Of a stretch of 64,000 bases of DNA, positions 26,406 through 35,434 are shown piece after piece. Location of the stretch: the NCBI RefSeq assembly GCF_016919245.1, contig NZ_JAFEJA010000002.1:1614501-1678500 (forward strand), given 5' to 3'. The first letter of the stretch is position 1. The number at the start of each line of letters is the position of its first letter. The DNA comes from Streptomyces zhihengii (GTDB taxonomy: Bacteria; Actinomycetota; Actinomycetes; Streptomycetales; Streptomycetaceae). The notes under the pieces are model-generated. The model saw only the letters and a list, made by a program, of their open reading frames with translations, was not told the DNA's origin and searched no databases. The position numbers and the translations under genes are program-made.

Positions 26406-29400
26406 GTGAGCCGATCGACCACCCCCGAGACGCCGGCCGAGGCCGTGGCGCCGTCCACGGCCGCGGCGCCGCCGGTCGCCGCGGTGCCACCCACCGAGGC
26501 GGCGCTGTCCACCGGCGCGCCGCCCGCCATCGGCGCGCCGCCCGGCGGCGAGGCCGAACCGTCCACCGGGACGCCCTACGGCGTCCCGGTGGACGGCCCG
26601 GCCGCCGGGCCGTTGACCCCCGAGGCCGCCGTGGCGGCCCTCGCGGCGGACGGCCCGGGGCTGCCGTTCCTGATCGGGGTGCGCCACCACGCGCCCTCGC
26701 TCGCGGCCGCCCTCCCGGCCCTGCTGGACGCTGCGGCCCCCGACGTCCTCCTCGTCGAACTGCCCGCCGAGTTCCAGCCCTGGCTGGGCTGGCTCGCCCA
26801 CGAGGACACCGAGGCACCGGTGGCGCTGGCCGCCGTGCTCGCGGACGGGCCCGGGAGCGGCCCGGCAGGCGAACGGGGTCCCGCCTTCTACCCGTTCGCC
26901 GACTTCTCGCCCGAACTGGTCGCCCTGCGCTGGGCGGCACGGCACGGGGTCCCGGCCGTGGCCTGCGATCTGCCGCTCGCCGACCGGGCGTGGGCGGGCG
27001 GCGGCCCCGACACACCCGCCCCCGTCCCGGACGCCGGCCCGGCGCCCGGGCCGGGGGAGGGGCACGGGCTGTCCGCGGCGCTCCGGTCCCGGCTCACCGG
27101 CCGCGACGGCGACGACCTCTGGGACCGGCTGGTGGAGGCCCCCGCGCCCGGTTCGCCGCCCGAGGCCCTCCGGCGTGCCGCCCTGCTCACCGGCTGGGCG
27201 CTGCGCCACGAGGCCGAGGCACAGGGCGCGGTCGACGGCACGGACCTGGTGCGCGAGGCGTGCATGCGCCGTCATGTGGCCGAGGCCCTGGCGAGCGGGC
27301 GGCGGCCCGCCGTCGTGGTGGGCGCCTTCCACACCCCGGCACTCCTGGCGTCCGCCGCCGGGGGAGCCCGGACCGCCGCCGAGCCCGCGCCGGGCGCGGA
27401 CGGCCACGCCGACGACGCGGCCGGGACGGCCGCGTGCACGGTCTCCCTGATCCCTTACACCTACCCGCTGCTCGACTCCCGGTCCGGCTACCCGGCCGGC
27501 ATCCGGGACCCGGAGTGGCAGCACACCGTGCTGGACGCCGCCGGGGACCCGACCGCGCTGCACGAGGCGCTGATCCGCACCGCGGTCCGCGTCTGCGCGG
27601 CCCTGCGCGAACAGGGCCACCCCTACGGCCCGGCGGACGGCCGCGAGGTCGTGCGGGTGGCCGGCGACCTGGCCCGCCTGCGCGACCTGCCCGCCCCCGG
27701 CCGCGGCGAACTGCTGGAGGCCGTGCAGACGGTGCTCGGCCGCGGCGAGACCTACGGCACGGGCCGCGCCGTCGCCCGGGCCCTCGAAGGCGTCCTCGTG
27801 GGAGCCCGCACAGGGCGCCCCGCGCCCGCAGCCCCGCGCAGCGGACTCGGTCCCGCCGTCGAGACGGAGACGGCGGCGCTCTCGCTCCCCGGCCCCGGGG
27901 ACGCGCACGAGAAGACACCGCGCGACCTCCGGCTCGACCCGGCGCGCTCCGCCCTGGACCGGCGCCGCGAACTGCTGCTGCGCAGGCTGACCGTGTGCGG
28001 CATCCCCTACGCGCAGGAGCAGGGGGTGACCGGCGCGGCGGGCAGCGAAGGACTCACGACCCGCTGGCAGGTGCGGTGGACCCCGGCGACGGCCGCGATG
28101 CTCACCGCGGCCGGTGCCCGCGGTGTCACCCCGGCCCAGGCCGCCGAAGGAGTGCTGCGTCAGCGGCACGCGGCCGAGCTGGCGGAGGGCGGCCCGACGG
28201 CCGCCCAGGTCGTGCGGGGCCTCACGGAGGCCGCCGGGTGCGGGCTCCGCGCCCTGGCCGGCGAACGGCTGACGGAACTGGCGTCCGTGCTCCCCGCGAG
28301 CGGCACCCTGCCCGAGCTCCTCGCCGGGCTCGACCTCCTGGACCGCATCGACGCGGGCCACCTTCCGGGCCTGACCGCCCCCGATGCCCCGCCGGCCCCT
28401 GGAGCGCCGGCCGATACCGACGGGGCCACCGCGCCGGAATCCGCCCCCGCCACCGGAGCCACCACGAAGAGGGGTTCCGGAACCCCCACGGAGACAGCTT
28501 CCGCCGCCACGACGGAAGCGGCTTCCGCCACCGCACCGGTCTCCGCCCGCGCCGCGCACGCGGCCGAGCTCCTGACCTCGGCGGCGGTCCGCCAGGTCGA
28601 CGGCCTCACCGGCTCCGAGGAGCCCGAGGACGCCAGGGCCCTGCTCGAACTGGCCCAGCGCGCCGACCGGGTGGGCGGCATCCGGCTGGCCGGCGCCCTC
28701 GCCCGGCTCGCCGCCGACGGCACGCCGCTGATTGCCGCCGCGGCCGGAGCCGTCCGGGTGCTCACCGGCCAGGAGGAGGCGGGAGCCTTCGGCGTGCGCG
28801 TCGCCTCCTGGGTGGACGCAGCCGTGGACGGCGCCTCACGGGCCGCGCTCACCGCCCGCCTCACCGGCGTGCTGACGGCCGCGGGCCCTCTCCTGACCGT
28901 CGGAGTCGGAGCCCTGGACCCGCTGCTGCACCGGGTCGTCGAGCTGGACGACAGCGCGTTCCTGGCCCGGCTCCCGGCCCTGCGCGGTGGTTTCGACACC
29001 CTGAGCCCCGCCGCCAGGGACCGGCTGCTGGACACCGTCGAGGAGCGGCTGGGCGTTCGGGTGGACACCCTCGACGCGGACGACCCGGCCGAGTTGGCCC
29101 GCCGCACGGCCGCCGACCTCGCGGCCCGCACCCTCCTCGCCGACCTGGGCCTGCCCGTTCCCCTGCCGCCCGGCGATCCCGTCCCCCTGCCGCCCGCGGC
29201 ACCCGCGGCGCCCGGCGACAGCGTCGCCCCGTCACCCGGCGATCCCGTCCCCCTGCCGCCCGCGGCACCCGGCCACGCCGTCTCCCCGTCACCCGGCGAT
29301 CCCGTCCCGACCGCGCCCGGTGACAGCCTCCCGCCGCCGCCCTGCGACCCCGCCGGGGTGCCGTCCACCGGCGCATCCGCCGCGGAAGCCGCCCCCGTGC

Positions 29401-30497
29401 GGACCCTCGCGCCCGCCGACCGGTGGCGGCTGGTGCTCGGCCGCCGCCCGGACCAAGTGCCGTCCGGCGCCGCCCGCCTGGCCACCGCCCTGGACGAGCT
29501 CTACGGCGCGGGGCGCGGCGAGGGCTCCCGCGGCGGGCTGCCCGGCGGCGGCCGCGAGGCGTCCTTCCCCGGCGTGCGCGGCTGGTCCGAGGAACTGGCC
29601 GCGCTGTTCGGCCCCGGCATCCGCGAGGAGGTCCTCGCCGCCGCGGCCGCGACGGGCCGGCCGGACGTCCTCGCCGAACTCGACCCGGCGGCCGCCACCC
29701 CCTCCGTGGAACTGCTCCGGACGGTCCTGCGGTACGCGGGCGGTCTGCCCGAAGCCCGCCTCGCGGCGCTCCGGCCCCTGGTCCGCCGTCTGGTCGACGA
29801 ACTGACCCGGCAGCTCGCCACCCGGCTGCGCCCCGCCCTCACCGGCACCATGTCGGCCCGGCCGACCCGCCGCCCCGGCGGCCGGCTCGACCTGCCGCGC
29901 ACGCTGCGCGCCAATCTGGCCACCGCACGCCGGACGGAGGACGGCACGGTCCAGGTGATCCCGGAGAAGCCGGTGTTCCGCAGCCGCTCCCGCCGGTCGG
30001 CCGACTGGCGGCTGATCCTGGTCACCGACGTCTCCGGATCCATGGAGGCGTCCACGATCTGGTCCGCGCTGACCGCGTCCGTGCTCGCCGGGGTGCCGAC
30101 CCTGAGCACCCACTTCCTGGCCTTCTCCACCGAGGTCGTCGACCTCACCGGCCATGTCCACGACCCCCTCTCCCTCCTGCTGGAGGTGAGCGTGGGCGGG
30201 GGCACCCACATCGCCGCCGGTCTGCGCCACGCCCGCAGCCTGATCACGGTGCCCAGCCGCACCCTGGTCGTCGTCATCAGCGACTTCGAGGAGGGCGCGC
30301 CGCTGGGCGGGCTGCTGTCCGAGGTGCGGGCCCTGGTCGCAACCGGCTGCCACGTCCTTGGGTGCGCCAGCCTCGACGACGCCGGCCGTCCCCGGTACTC
30401 GACGGGCGTCGCCGGGCAGCTCGTGGCCGCCGGCATGCCCGTCGCGGCCCTCAGCCCACTCGAACTGGCCCGCTGGATAGGGGAGAAGACCGCATGA
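26406..30497 (+). CDS. DUF5682-VWA fusion protein
   Basis: The 1363-residue protein starts with a Pro/Ala-rich region of about 75 residues, then DUF5682 (PFLIGVRHHAPSLAAALPAL, then LLVELPAEFQPWL, and a conserved VVVGAFHTPALL further on). A helical middle leads to a Pro-rich repeat linker at about residues 922-968. The C-terminal VWA domain carries the MIDAS motif DVSGSM starting at D1208, with the later GGGTHIAAGL and ISDFEEG elements. DUF5682 and VWA are often separate genes elsewhere, so the fusion is notable. GTG 26406 follows GGAG. It is the likely VWA partner of the adjacent MoxR ATPase. Confidence 0.88.
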   Translation: MSRSTTPETPAEAVAPSTAAAPPVAAVPPTEAALSTGAPPAIGAPPGGEAEPSTGTPYGVPVDGPAAGPLTPEAAVAALAADGPGLPFLIGVRHHAPSLAAALPALLDAAAPDVLLVELPAEFQPWLGWLAHEDTEAPVALAAVLADGPGSGPAGERGPAFYPFADFSPELVALRWAARHGVPAVACDLPLADRAWAGGGPDTPAPVPDAGPAPGPGEGHGLSAALRSRLTGRDGDDLWDRLVEAPAPGSPPEALRRAALLTGWALRHEAEAQGAVDGTDLVREACMRRHVAEALASGRRPAVVVGAFHTPALLASAAGGARTAAEPAPGADGHADDAAGTAACTVSLIPYTYPLLDSRSGYPAGIRDPEWQHTVLDAAGDPTALHEALIRTAVRVCAALREQGHPYGPADGREVVRVAGDLARLRDLPAPGRGELLEAVQTVLGRGETYGTGRAVARALEGVLVGARTGRPAPAAPRSGLGPAVETETAALSLPGPGDAHEKTPRDLRLDPARSALDRRRELLLRRLTVCGIPYAQEQGVTGAAGSEGLTTRWQVRWTPATAAMLTAAGARGVTPAQAAEGVLRQRHAAELAEGGPTAAQVVRGLTEAAGCGLRALAGERLTELASVLPASGTLPELLAGLDLLDRIDAGHLPGLTAPDAPPAPGAPADTDGATAPESAPATGATTKRGSGTPTETASAATTEAASATAPVSARAAHAAELLTSAAVRQVDGLTGSEEPEDARALLELAQRADRVGGIRLAGALARLAADGTPLIAAAAGAVRVLTGQEEAGAFGVRVASWVDAAVDGASRAALTARLTGVLTAAGPLLTVGVGALDPLLHRVVELDDSAFLARLPALRGGFDTLSPAARDRLLDTVEERLGVRVDTLDADDPAELARRTAADLAARTLLADLGLPVPLPPGDPVPLPPAAPAAPGDSVAPSPGDPVPLPPAAPGHAVSPSPGDPVPTAPGDSLPPPPCDPAGVPSTGASAAEAAPVRTLAPADRWRLVLGRRPDQVPSGAARLATALDELYGAGRGEGSRGGLPGGGREASFPGVRGWSEELAALFGPGIREEVLAAAAATGRPDVLAELDPAAATPSVELLRTVLRYAGGLPEARLAALRPLVRRLVDELTRQLATRLRPALTGTMSARPTRRPGGRLDLPRTLRANLATARRTEDGTVQVIPEKPVFRSRSRRSADWRLILVTDVSGSMEASTIWSALTASVLAGVPTLSTHFLAFSTEVVDLTGHVHDPLSLLLEVSVGGGTHIAAGLRHARSLITVPSRTLVVVISDFEEGAPLGGLLSEVRALVATGCHVLGCASLDDAGRPRYSTGVAGQLVAAGMPVAALSPLELARWIGEKTA
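29169..29309 (+). repeat. Pro-rich linker repeats inside the DUF5682-VWA gene
   Basis: The unit CCCGGCGATCCCGTCCC recurs at 29169, 29235 and 29292, in register with codons (spacings of 66 and 57 bp). It encodes GDPVP-type proline repeats that form a flexible linker before the VWA half. Confidence 0.75.
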
Positions 30498-32404
30498 CCG
30501 CCGCCCAGTTGCCACCCGTCGCGCCGGAGGTCACGGCCACACTGGTGGAGGACCTGTCGCCCCGGCTGCGCAAACGGCTGGACGGGGCGGTGGCCAAGCT
30601 CGGCGCCCGCCCGGCGCACCGCGACGGGGACACGGTGACGATCGCGGTCGACGACGAGACCGAGCTGCGCCTGCACGCCCCGGGCGGTGTGGTGGCGACG
30701 TCGGACGCCATCACCTGCGGCTGCCTCCTCGCCCCGGCATGCGTCCACCGCGCGGCCGCCGCCTGCGCCGCCCCCGTGGCCGACCCGGCCCCCGACCTCA
30801 CCGACCCGCCCGCCCCGGCGGCCCCCGGCTCCGCCGCGCACCCCGGCGAACCGGCCGCCGTCCCGCACCCCGGTGAACCCGCCGCGCCCGCCCCCTCCGC
30901 TGCCCCCGCCACCACCGCGGCCCTCGACGGCGACCCCGTCCCCGAGTCCCCGCCGGAGGCGGCCACCGAGGCACAGCGGGCCGCGGCCGATGCCCTGTGG
31001 TCGGCGGGCGCGGCCGTGCTGGAGGCCGGCGTCGACGGGGCCGGCGCCGTCGCCCAGTCGGCCCTCCTGCGCGCCGCGCACACCGCCCGGCTCCGGCACC
31101 TGCCCCGCCCCGCGGGCGCCGCGCTGTCCGTCGTCACCCTGCTGCGCGCGGCCCGTGCCGGGGACCCGTCCTACCGCACCGCCGACCTCGTCACGGCGCT
31201 GGCCGAACTCCTGGGCACCGCGCACCGGGTGGGGACGGCGTCCGGGGCGGAGCTGGCCGTTGTCAGGGGCCGGGCCCGCCGCCCGTACAGCCCCGACGGC
31301 TCGCTGCGCCTCTACGGGCTGTTCACCGAGACCGTGGTCACCGACTCGGGGCACGGCGGCGCCCGGACCTGGGTCGCCGGAGCGGACGGCCGGCTCTACA
31401 CGGTCGGCGACGTGGCGCCCGGCGGCGTCGGGCGCGCCCTGGGCGTGGCCGACCGGGCCGTGCGCCTGGGGGACAGCGCGCTCACCCACCGGGAGCTCGG
31501 CCGGGCCGGTCTGGCCGTCTCCGGAGCCACGGTCTCGCCGGACGGCAGACTCGGCGCCGGGAAGGGCGTCAAGGCCGTCAGCGCCCGGGGCGCGGCCTGG
31601 ACACAGCAGCCGCTCGCCGCCCTCTGGGAGACGCCGCCGTCCGAACAGGCCGCCCGTGCCCTGCGGTCCACCTCCCGCTACGCGGACCCGGAGGGTGGCG
31701 GCAGCGACCTGCTCTTCCTGGACGTCGAACTCCTCGGCGCCGTGCGGGAACCGGGCGGCACCTGCCTGCTCGCGCTGTGCGACGGAGGCGTCCCGGTCCG
31801 GCTCACCGTCGCCGACGACGACCCGGCGCTGGCCCACCGCGACAATCTGATGCTGCTGGCCACGGCGCCGGGGACACGGCTGAGGATCATCGGCCGCCTG
31901 GTGCCCGCCCTCCACCCGAGGCTCACCCTGCTCGCCTGCTCGCACCCCACCGGCGAGGGCACGATCGACCTCGGTCTGGACCGTCTGCGCCGCGCCGACC
32001 TCCCGGACCCGGTCGCCCCGGTGCACATCGCCCCGCCCCGTCCCGGCGGGCCCGGTGCGCACTCGCCCCTGCACCTCCTGGAACGCCGGGTCGACCAGAC
32101 GGTCCCGGCGGGCCGGGCGGCCCTCGGCATGCTGGGCGACGTCACACCCGACGCGAGCCGCCTCCGCCGGGCCGGCCTCCCCACGGCCGCCGGGCTGCTG
32201 ACGGCGCTGTGCGCCTCCGCGGGCCGGCGCGAGCGCGACCTCTTCGGCCGGCTCCTGCCCGCCGACACCGACGGCTTCGCCGCCCACTGGCTCGCCGCCG
32301 CCCGCTACACGGCGGCCGTGGCCGAGTCCCTCTGCACGGCGGCCTGGCAGCCGGCCCAGGACGACCGGGCCGCGGCGGTGTCCGCCCTGGCACCGTCCCG
32401 CTGA
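30494..32404 (+). CDS. SWIM zinc-finger protein, last gene of the MoxR/VWA operon
   Basis: The 636-residue protein contains a SWIM motif CxC-x5-CxH (C75, C77, C83, H85), expected to bind zinc and possibly DNA or protein. A Pro/Ala-rich linker at about 95-150 follows. The remainder is mixed alpha/beta and shows no catalytic motif I can name. ATG 30494 overlaps the DUF5682-VWA stop as ATGA. SWIM proteins are regular members of MoxR-DUF5682-VWA loci. It ends the operon; the 113-nt gap after it has no clear hairpin. Confidence 0.85.
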   Translation: MTAAQLPPVAPEVTATLVEDLSPRLRKRLDGAVAKLGARPAHRDGDTVTIAVDDETELRLHAPGGVVATSDAITCGCLLAPACVHRAAAACAAPVADPAPDLTDPPAPAAPGSAAHPGEPAAVPHPGEPAAPAPSAAPATTAALDGDPVPESPPEAATEAQRAAADALWSAGAAVLEAGVDGAGAVAQSALLRAAHTARLRHLPRPAGAALSVVTLLRAARAGDPSYRTADLVTALAELLGTAHRVGTASGAELAVVRGRARRPYSPDGSLRLYGLFTETVVTDSGHGGARTWVAGADGRLYTVGDVAPGGVGRALGVADRAVRLGDSALTHRELGRAGLAVSGATVSPDGRLGAGKGVKAVSARGAAWTQQPLAALWETPPSEQAARALRSTSRYADPEGGGSDLLFLDVELLGAVREPGGTCLLALCDGGVPVRLTVADDDPALAHRDNLMLLATAPGTRLRIIGRLVPALHPRLTLLACSHPTGEGTIDLGLDRLRRADLPDPVAPVHIAPPRPGGPGAHSPLHLLERRVDQTVPAGRAALGMLGDVTPDASRLRRAGLPTAAGLLTALCASAGRRERDLFGRLLPADTDGFAAHWLAAARYTAAVAESLCTAAWQPAQDDRAAAVSALAPSR

Positions 32405-32517
32405 CGGGAGGCCGGCTCCGCCCGGCGGCAGGGCGGGGCCACCGGCCGGAGCGCGAATGTTGCCCCCGGCCCGGGGCCGCCTGCCCGAGCACTGCCGCCG
32501 CACCCCGTCCGGGGCCG

Positions 32518-33777
32518 TCAGCTCCGGTCCAGGCCGGACGGGGTACCGGAAGCCTTCGGCTCCTCGCCCGCCCGCCCGGCGGCGACCCCCGGGCGGCAGG
32601 GCCGGCGCAGGACCAACGGGAGGGTGAGAAAGGCGAGGAGGGCCCCGATCCACAGCACACCAGCGGCGCCGGCGGATTCGACGGCCGCCCCGCCGAGGAG
32701 CGCGCCGAGCGCGATGGACAGGTTGAACGCGGAGACGTACAGCGACGATGCGGCCTCGGTGGCCCGGGGCGCCGCGTCCAGGATCCAGCTCTGGAGGGTG
32801 ACCGGCACCGCGCCGTAGCCCAGGCCCCACAGCACCATCAGGGCGCCGGTGGTGACGGCGCCGGTGCCGGTGAGCGCGAGCACGCTCATGGCCGCGGTGA
32901 GGACGAGGGATAGGCCCGCCACGGTCGCCCGCAGCCGTCGGGCGATCAGCGCCCCCGCGACGAAGTTGCCGCAGATCCCGGCGATACCGAAGGCCAGCAG
33001 CATCACGCCCACCATGCCGCCGTCGACACCGTCCTCCCGGAGGACCGGCCGCACGAACGTGTAGGCCGTGAAGTGGCCGGTGACGACCAGGAACGTGACG
33101 GCGATCCCGGTGCGCAGGCCCGCGTTGCCCCGCAGGACCTCCGGCAGGTCGGCGAAGGTCACGGTGCGCGCGGCGGGCACCCGGGGCATCAGACAGACCA
33201 TCAGGACCAGGGCCGTCAGGCCGAGGAGGCCCACGACGGCGAACGCGGTGCGCCAGCCGCTGAGGTCGCCGATGAACGTGCCGGTGGGGACGCCCAGGAC
33301 GGAAGCGGTCTCCACACCGCCGAAGATGACGGCGGTGGCGTGCGGGACGTGCCGCTCCGGCACCAGGCGCAGCGCGATCCCGCCCGCGAGGGACCAGAAG
33401 CCGCCGACGCCGACGCCGATCAGGAAGCGGGCGATCAGGACGACGGTGAAGCCGGTCGCGAAGGCGGAGGCCAGGTTGGCGGCTCCGACCGTGCCGATCA
33501 GCACCGCCAGAACGACGCGCCGGTCGACGCGCCCGGTCGCGACGGTCACCAGGGGCGCCGAAAGGGCGGCGACCAGTCCGGGGACGGTCACCATGAGCCC
33601 CGCCGTTCCCTCGGAGACGTCCAGGTCGGAGCCGATCGGGGTGAGCAGTCCCACGGGCAGGAGCTCGGACGTCATCAAGGTGAAGATGCCCAGGGTCACC
33701 GCCAGCACGGCCAGCCACCCCCTGAGGGGTGAGCGGCCGGCGGCGGCGGTCCCCGGTGTGTGGTCAACGGTCGTCAT
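32518..33777 (-). CDS. MFS drug/sugar efflux transporter (DHA1-like, 12 TM)
   Basis: The 419-residue protein has twelve predicted hydrophobic helices and the DHA1-type N-terminus TLGIFTLMTSELLPVGLLTPI. The loop 2-3 motif region ATGRVDRRVVL and the motif C-like GVPTGTFIGD are present. This subgroup includes AraJ-, chloramphenicol- and purine-export-like carriers. It lies downstream of the P450 and ferredoxin genes on the same strand with a 62-nt gap, so it may export the oxidised product. The substrate is not known. Confidence 0.88.
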   Translation of the reverse strand: MTTVDHTPGTAAAGRSPLRGWLAVLAVTLGIFTLMTSELLPVGLLTPIGSDLDVSEGTAGLMVTVPGLVAALSAPLVTVATGRVDRRVVLAVLIGTVGAANLASAFATGFTVVLIARFLIGVGVGGFWSLAGGIALRLVPERHVPHATAVIFGGVETASVLGVPTGTFIGDLSGWRTAFAVVGLLGLTALVLMVCLMPRVPAARTVTFADLPEVLRGNAGLRTGIAVTFLVVTGHFTAYTFVRPVLREDGVDGGMVGVMLLAFGIAGICGNFVAGALIARRLRATVAGLSLVLTAAMSVLALTGTGAVTTGALMVLWGLGYGAVPVTLQSWILDAAPRATEAASSLYVSAFNLSIALGALLGGAAVESAGAAGVLWIGALLAFLTLPLVLRRPCRPGVAAGRAGEEPKASGTPSGLDRS

Positions 33778-33839
33778 GCGTCGAAGCTAGGTCCCCGATC
33801 GACCTGCGGCAGGGTGCATTTCCCCGGCGGAATCATGGG

Positions 33840-34061
33840 TCAATGTCCCAGGGGGTCCGCCTCGTGGAGCGTGATCGCACCGGAGGGGCACACGCCGGCG
33901 GCGGTCCGCGCGGACGCGCGCCGGGCGGCGGGAGGCTCGGCGTCGAGCAGGAGCACGAGGCCGTCGTCCGGATCCTGGTCGAAGACGTCGGGGGCCGTCA
34001 TGGCGCACATGCCGGCGCCGATGCAGCGCTGCCGATCGACGCTCAGCCGGGGCGCGTTCAC
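33840..34061 (-). CDS. 3Fe-4S ferredoxin, P450 partner
   Basis: This 73-residue ferredoxin has the cluster pattern CIGAGMC followed by a distant CPSG; the fourth Cys position of a 4Fe cluster is replaced, as in 3Fe-4S ferredoxins of actinobacterial P450 systems. GTG 34061 overlaps the P450 stop codon as GTGA, so it is translationally coupled and surely passes electrons to that enzyme. The C-terminal region is acidic then Ala/Arg-rich, ending HEADPLGH. Confidence 0.92.
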   Translation of the reverse strand: MNAPRLSVDRQRCIGAGMCAMTAPDVFDQDPDDGLVLLLDAEPPAARRASARTAAGVCPSGAITLHEADPLGH

Positions 34062-35251
34062 CGCGCGTCCCAGGTGACCGGGAGGCGCTTCACGCCGAAG
34101 ATGTCCGCGGTCTCCGGGCGCAGGACGACCTCCGTGGGCGGGACGGCAAGACGCAGGGTGGGGAAGCGGTCGACCAGCGCGCGGAACGCGACCCGCATCT
34201 CGACCCGGGCGAGTTGCTGCCCCAGGCACTGGTGGATGCCGTGACTGAAGGCCAGGTGTCCGGCGGCCTGCCGGCGGATGTCGAGTGCGTGGGGGTCGGC
34301 GAAGCGGTCCGGGTCGCGGTTGGCGGTGTTGTACGACAGGACGACCGTCGTGCCGGCCCGGACGGTCTGCCCGCCCAGTTCGACGTCCTCCAGCGCCGTC
34401 CGGTGGAACGTCTTGGCGACGCTCAGGTACCGCAGCAGTTCTTCCACGGCCCCGTCGGTGAGGGCGGGATCGTCGCGCAGCGCCGCGAACTGCTCCGGGT
34501 TCCGCAGCAGGGCGAAGGTGCCGAGCGACAGCATGTTCGCGGTGGTGTCGAATCCGGCCGCCAGGAGGATGAGGCTGATCCCCTTCAGCTCCTCGTCCGT
34601 CAGTTCGCTCCCGGTGAGTTCGCTGAGGATGTCGTCGGTCGGCTCCGCGCGCTTCGCGGCCACCAGCCGTGCGAGGTACTCCTGCGTCGCGGTGTAGGCG
34701 GCGATGAGCTCGTCGTCGCCGACCTCCCCGCCCATGAACGTGTCGATCTGCTCCTGGAAGGAGGCGCGGTCCTCGTACGGCACACCGAGGATCTCGCAGA
34801 TCACCATGGTGGGGATGGGCTTGGCGAACGCGGTCACCAGGTCGGCCGGCGGCCCGGTCTCCTCCATGACGTCCAGGCAGCCGGCGGTGATCTGCTCGAT
34901 CCTCTCGGTGAGCATCCGCATCCGCCGCACGGTGAACCTGCCCACCAGGGGCCGCCGGTAGCGGCTGTGCTCCGGCTCGTCCATGAGGAGGAACTCGCCG
35001 GGCGGCGCGGGAGGAAGCGCGAAGTCGACGACGTTCATGAGCTCCTTGCGCGAGCTGAAGCGGGGATCGGCCAGGACCGACCGCACCATCTCGTACCCGG
35101 TGATCAGCCAGCCCGGTTTGCCCCCGGGATGGGTGTAGCGGCTGATCGGCCCGTGCCGGCGGGCGTCGAGCAGCTCGGCCGGCGGGTCGAAGGGGCAGGC
35201 GGTGCTGCGCTCCGCGGGCAGTGCCCCGACGGCGTGTACGGACTCACTCAT
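34058..35251 (-). CDS. Cytochrome P450 (bacterial class I)
   Basis: The 397-residue P450 has the I-helix AGFDTT, the K-helix ExxR in EELLRYL, and the heme loop FSHGIHQCLGQQLAR with ligand Cys342. The N-terminal ERSTACPFDPP and LMDEPEHSRYRRPL are typical of the CYP105/CYP107-like group. ATG 35251 was chosen because it begins the usual short leader; a longer in-frame start at 35290 runs into the promoter region. The paired ferredoxin overlaps its stop. A GntR/MarR-like HTH gene is divergent, and repeated 9-bp boxes lie between. It could modify a xenobiotic or a metabolite; the substrate is unknown. Confidence 0.92.
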   Translation of the reverse strand: MSESVHAVGALPAERSTACPFDPPAELLDARRHGPISRYTHPGGKPGWLITGYEMVRSVLADPRFSSRKELMNVVDFALPPAPPGEFLLMDEPEHSRYRRPLVGRFTVRRMRMLTERIEQITAGCLDVMEETGPPADLVTAFAKPIPTMVICEILGVPYEDRASFQEQIDTFMGGEVGDDELIAAYTATQEYLARLVAAKRAEPTDDILSELTGSELTDEELKGISLILLAAGFDTTANMLSLGTFALLRNPEQFAALRDDPALTDGAVEELLRYLSVAKTFHRTALEDVELGGQTVRAGTTVVLSYNTANRDPDRFADPHALDIRRQAAGHLAFSHGIHQCLGQQLARVEMRVAFRALVDRFPTLRLAVPPTEVVLRPETADIFGVKRLPVTWDAR

Positions 35252-35296
35252 GTCGACCCATCCCCGTTTCGCGATATGGCGTGTTCGCAACTGCCC

Positions 35297-35403
35297 GAAC
35301 GCTACGTTGCGTTCATGATGTGGTCAATGATGAGAGATCATCATCCCAGGTGGAGCAAGGGAAATTGATGCAATGGCTGCGCTTGAACGCAACGGGGCGT
35401 TGC
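35297..35403. promoter_or_regulatory. Divergent regulatory region with GAACGCAAC boxes
   Basis: GTTGCGTTC (35306-35314) and its exact complement-orientation copy GAACGCAAC (35385-35393) flank the divergent promoters of the P450 and HTH genes. Each is the core of a palindrome: GAACGC/GCGTTC (35297-35314, 6-nt spacer) and GCAACG/CGTTGC (35389-35403, 3-nt spacer). These are likely binding sites of the adjacent HTH regulator. Confidence 0.6.
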
Positions 35404-35434
35404 AATGGATAGCGGCGAAGGCAATACTGACGGC

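Noticed and set aside
29501..33718. 1405-residue minus-strand ORF
   Set aside because: It runs antisense across the VWA and SWIM genes and into the MFS gene in another frame. It has no recognisable domain.
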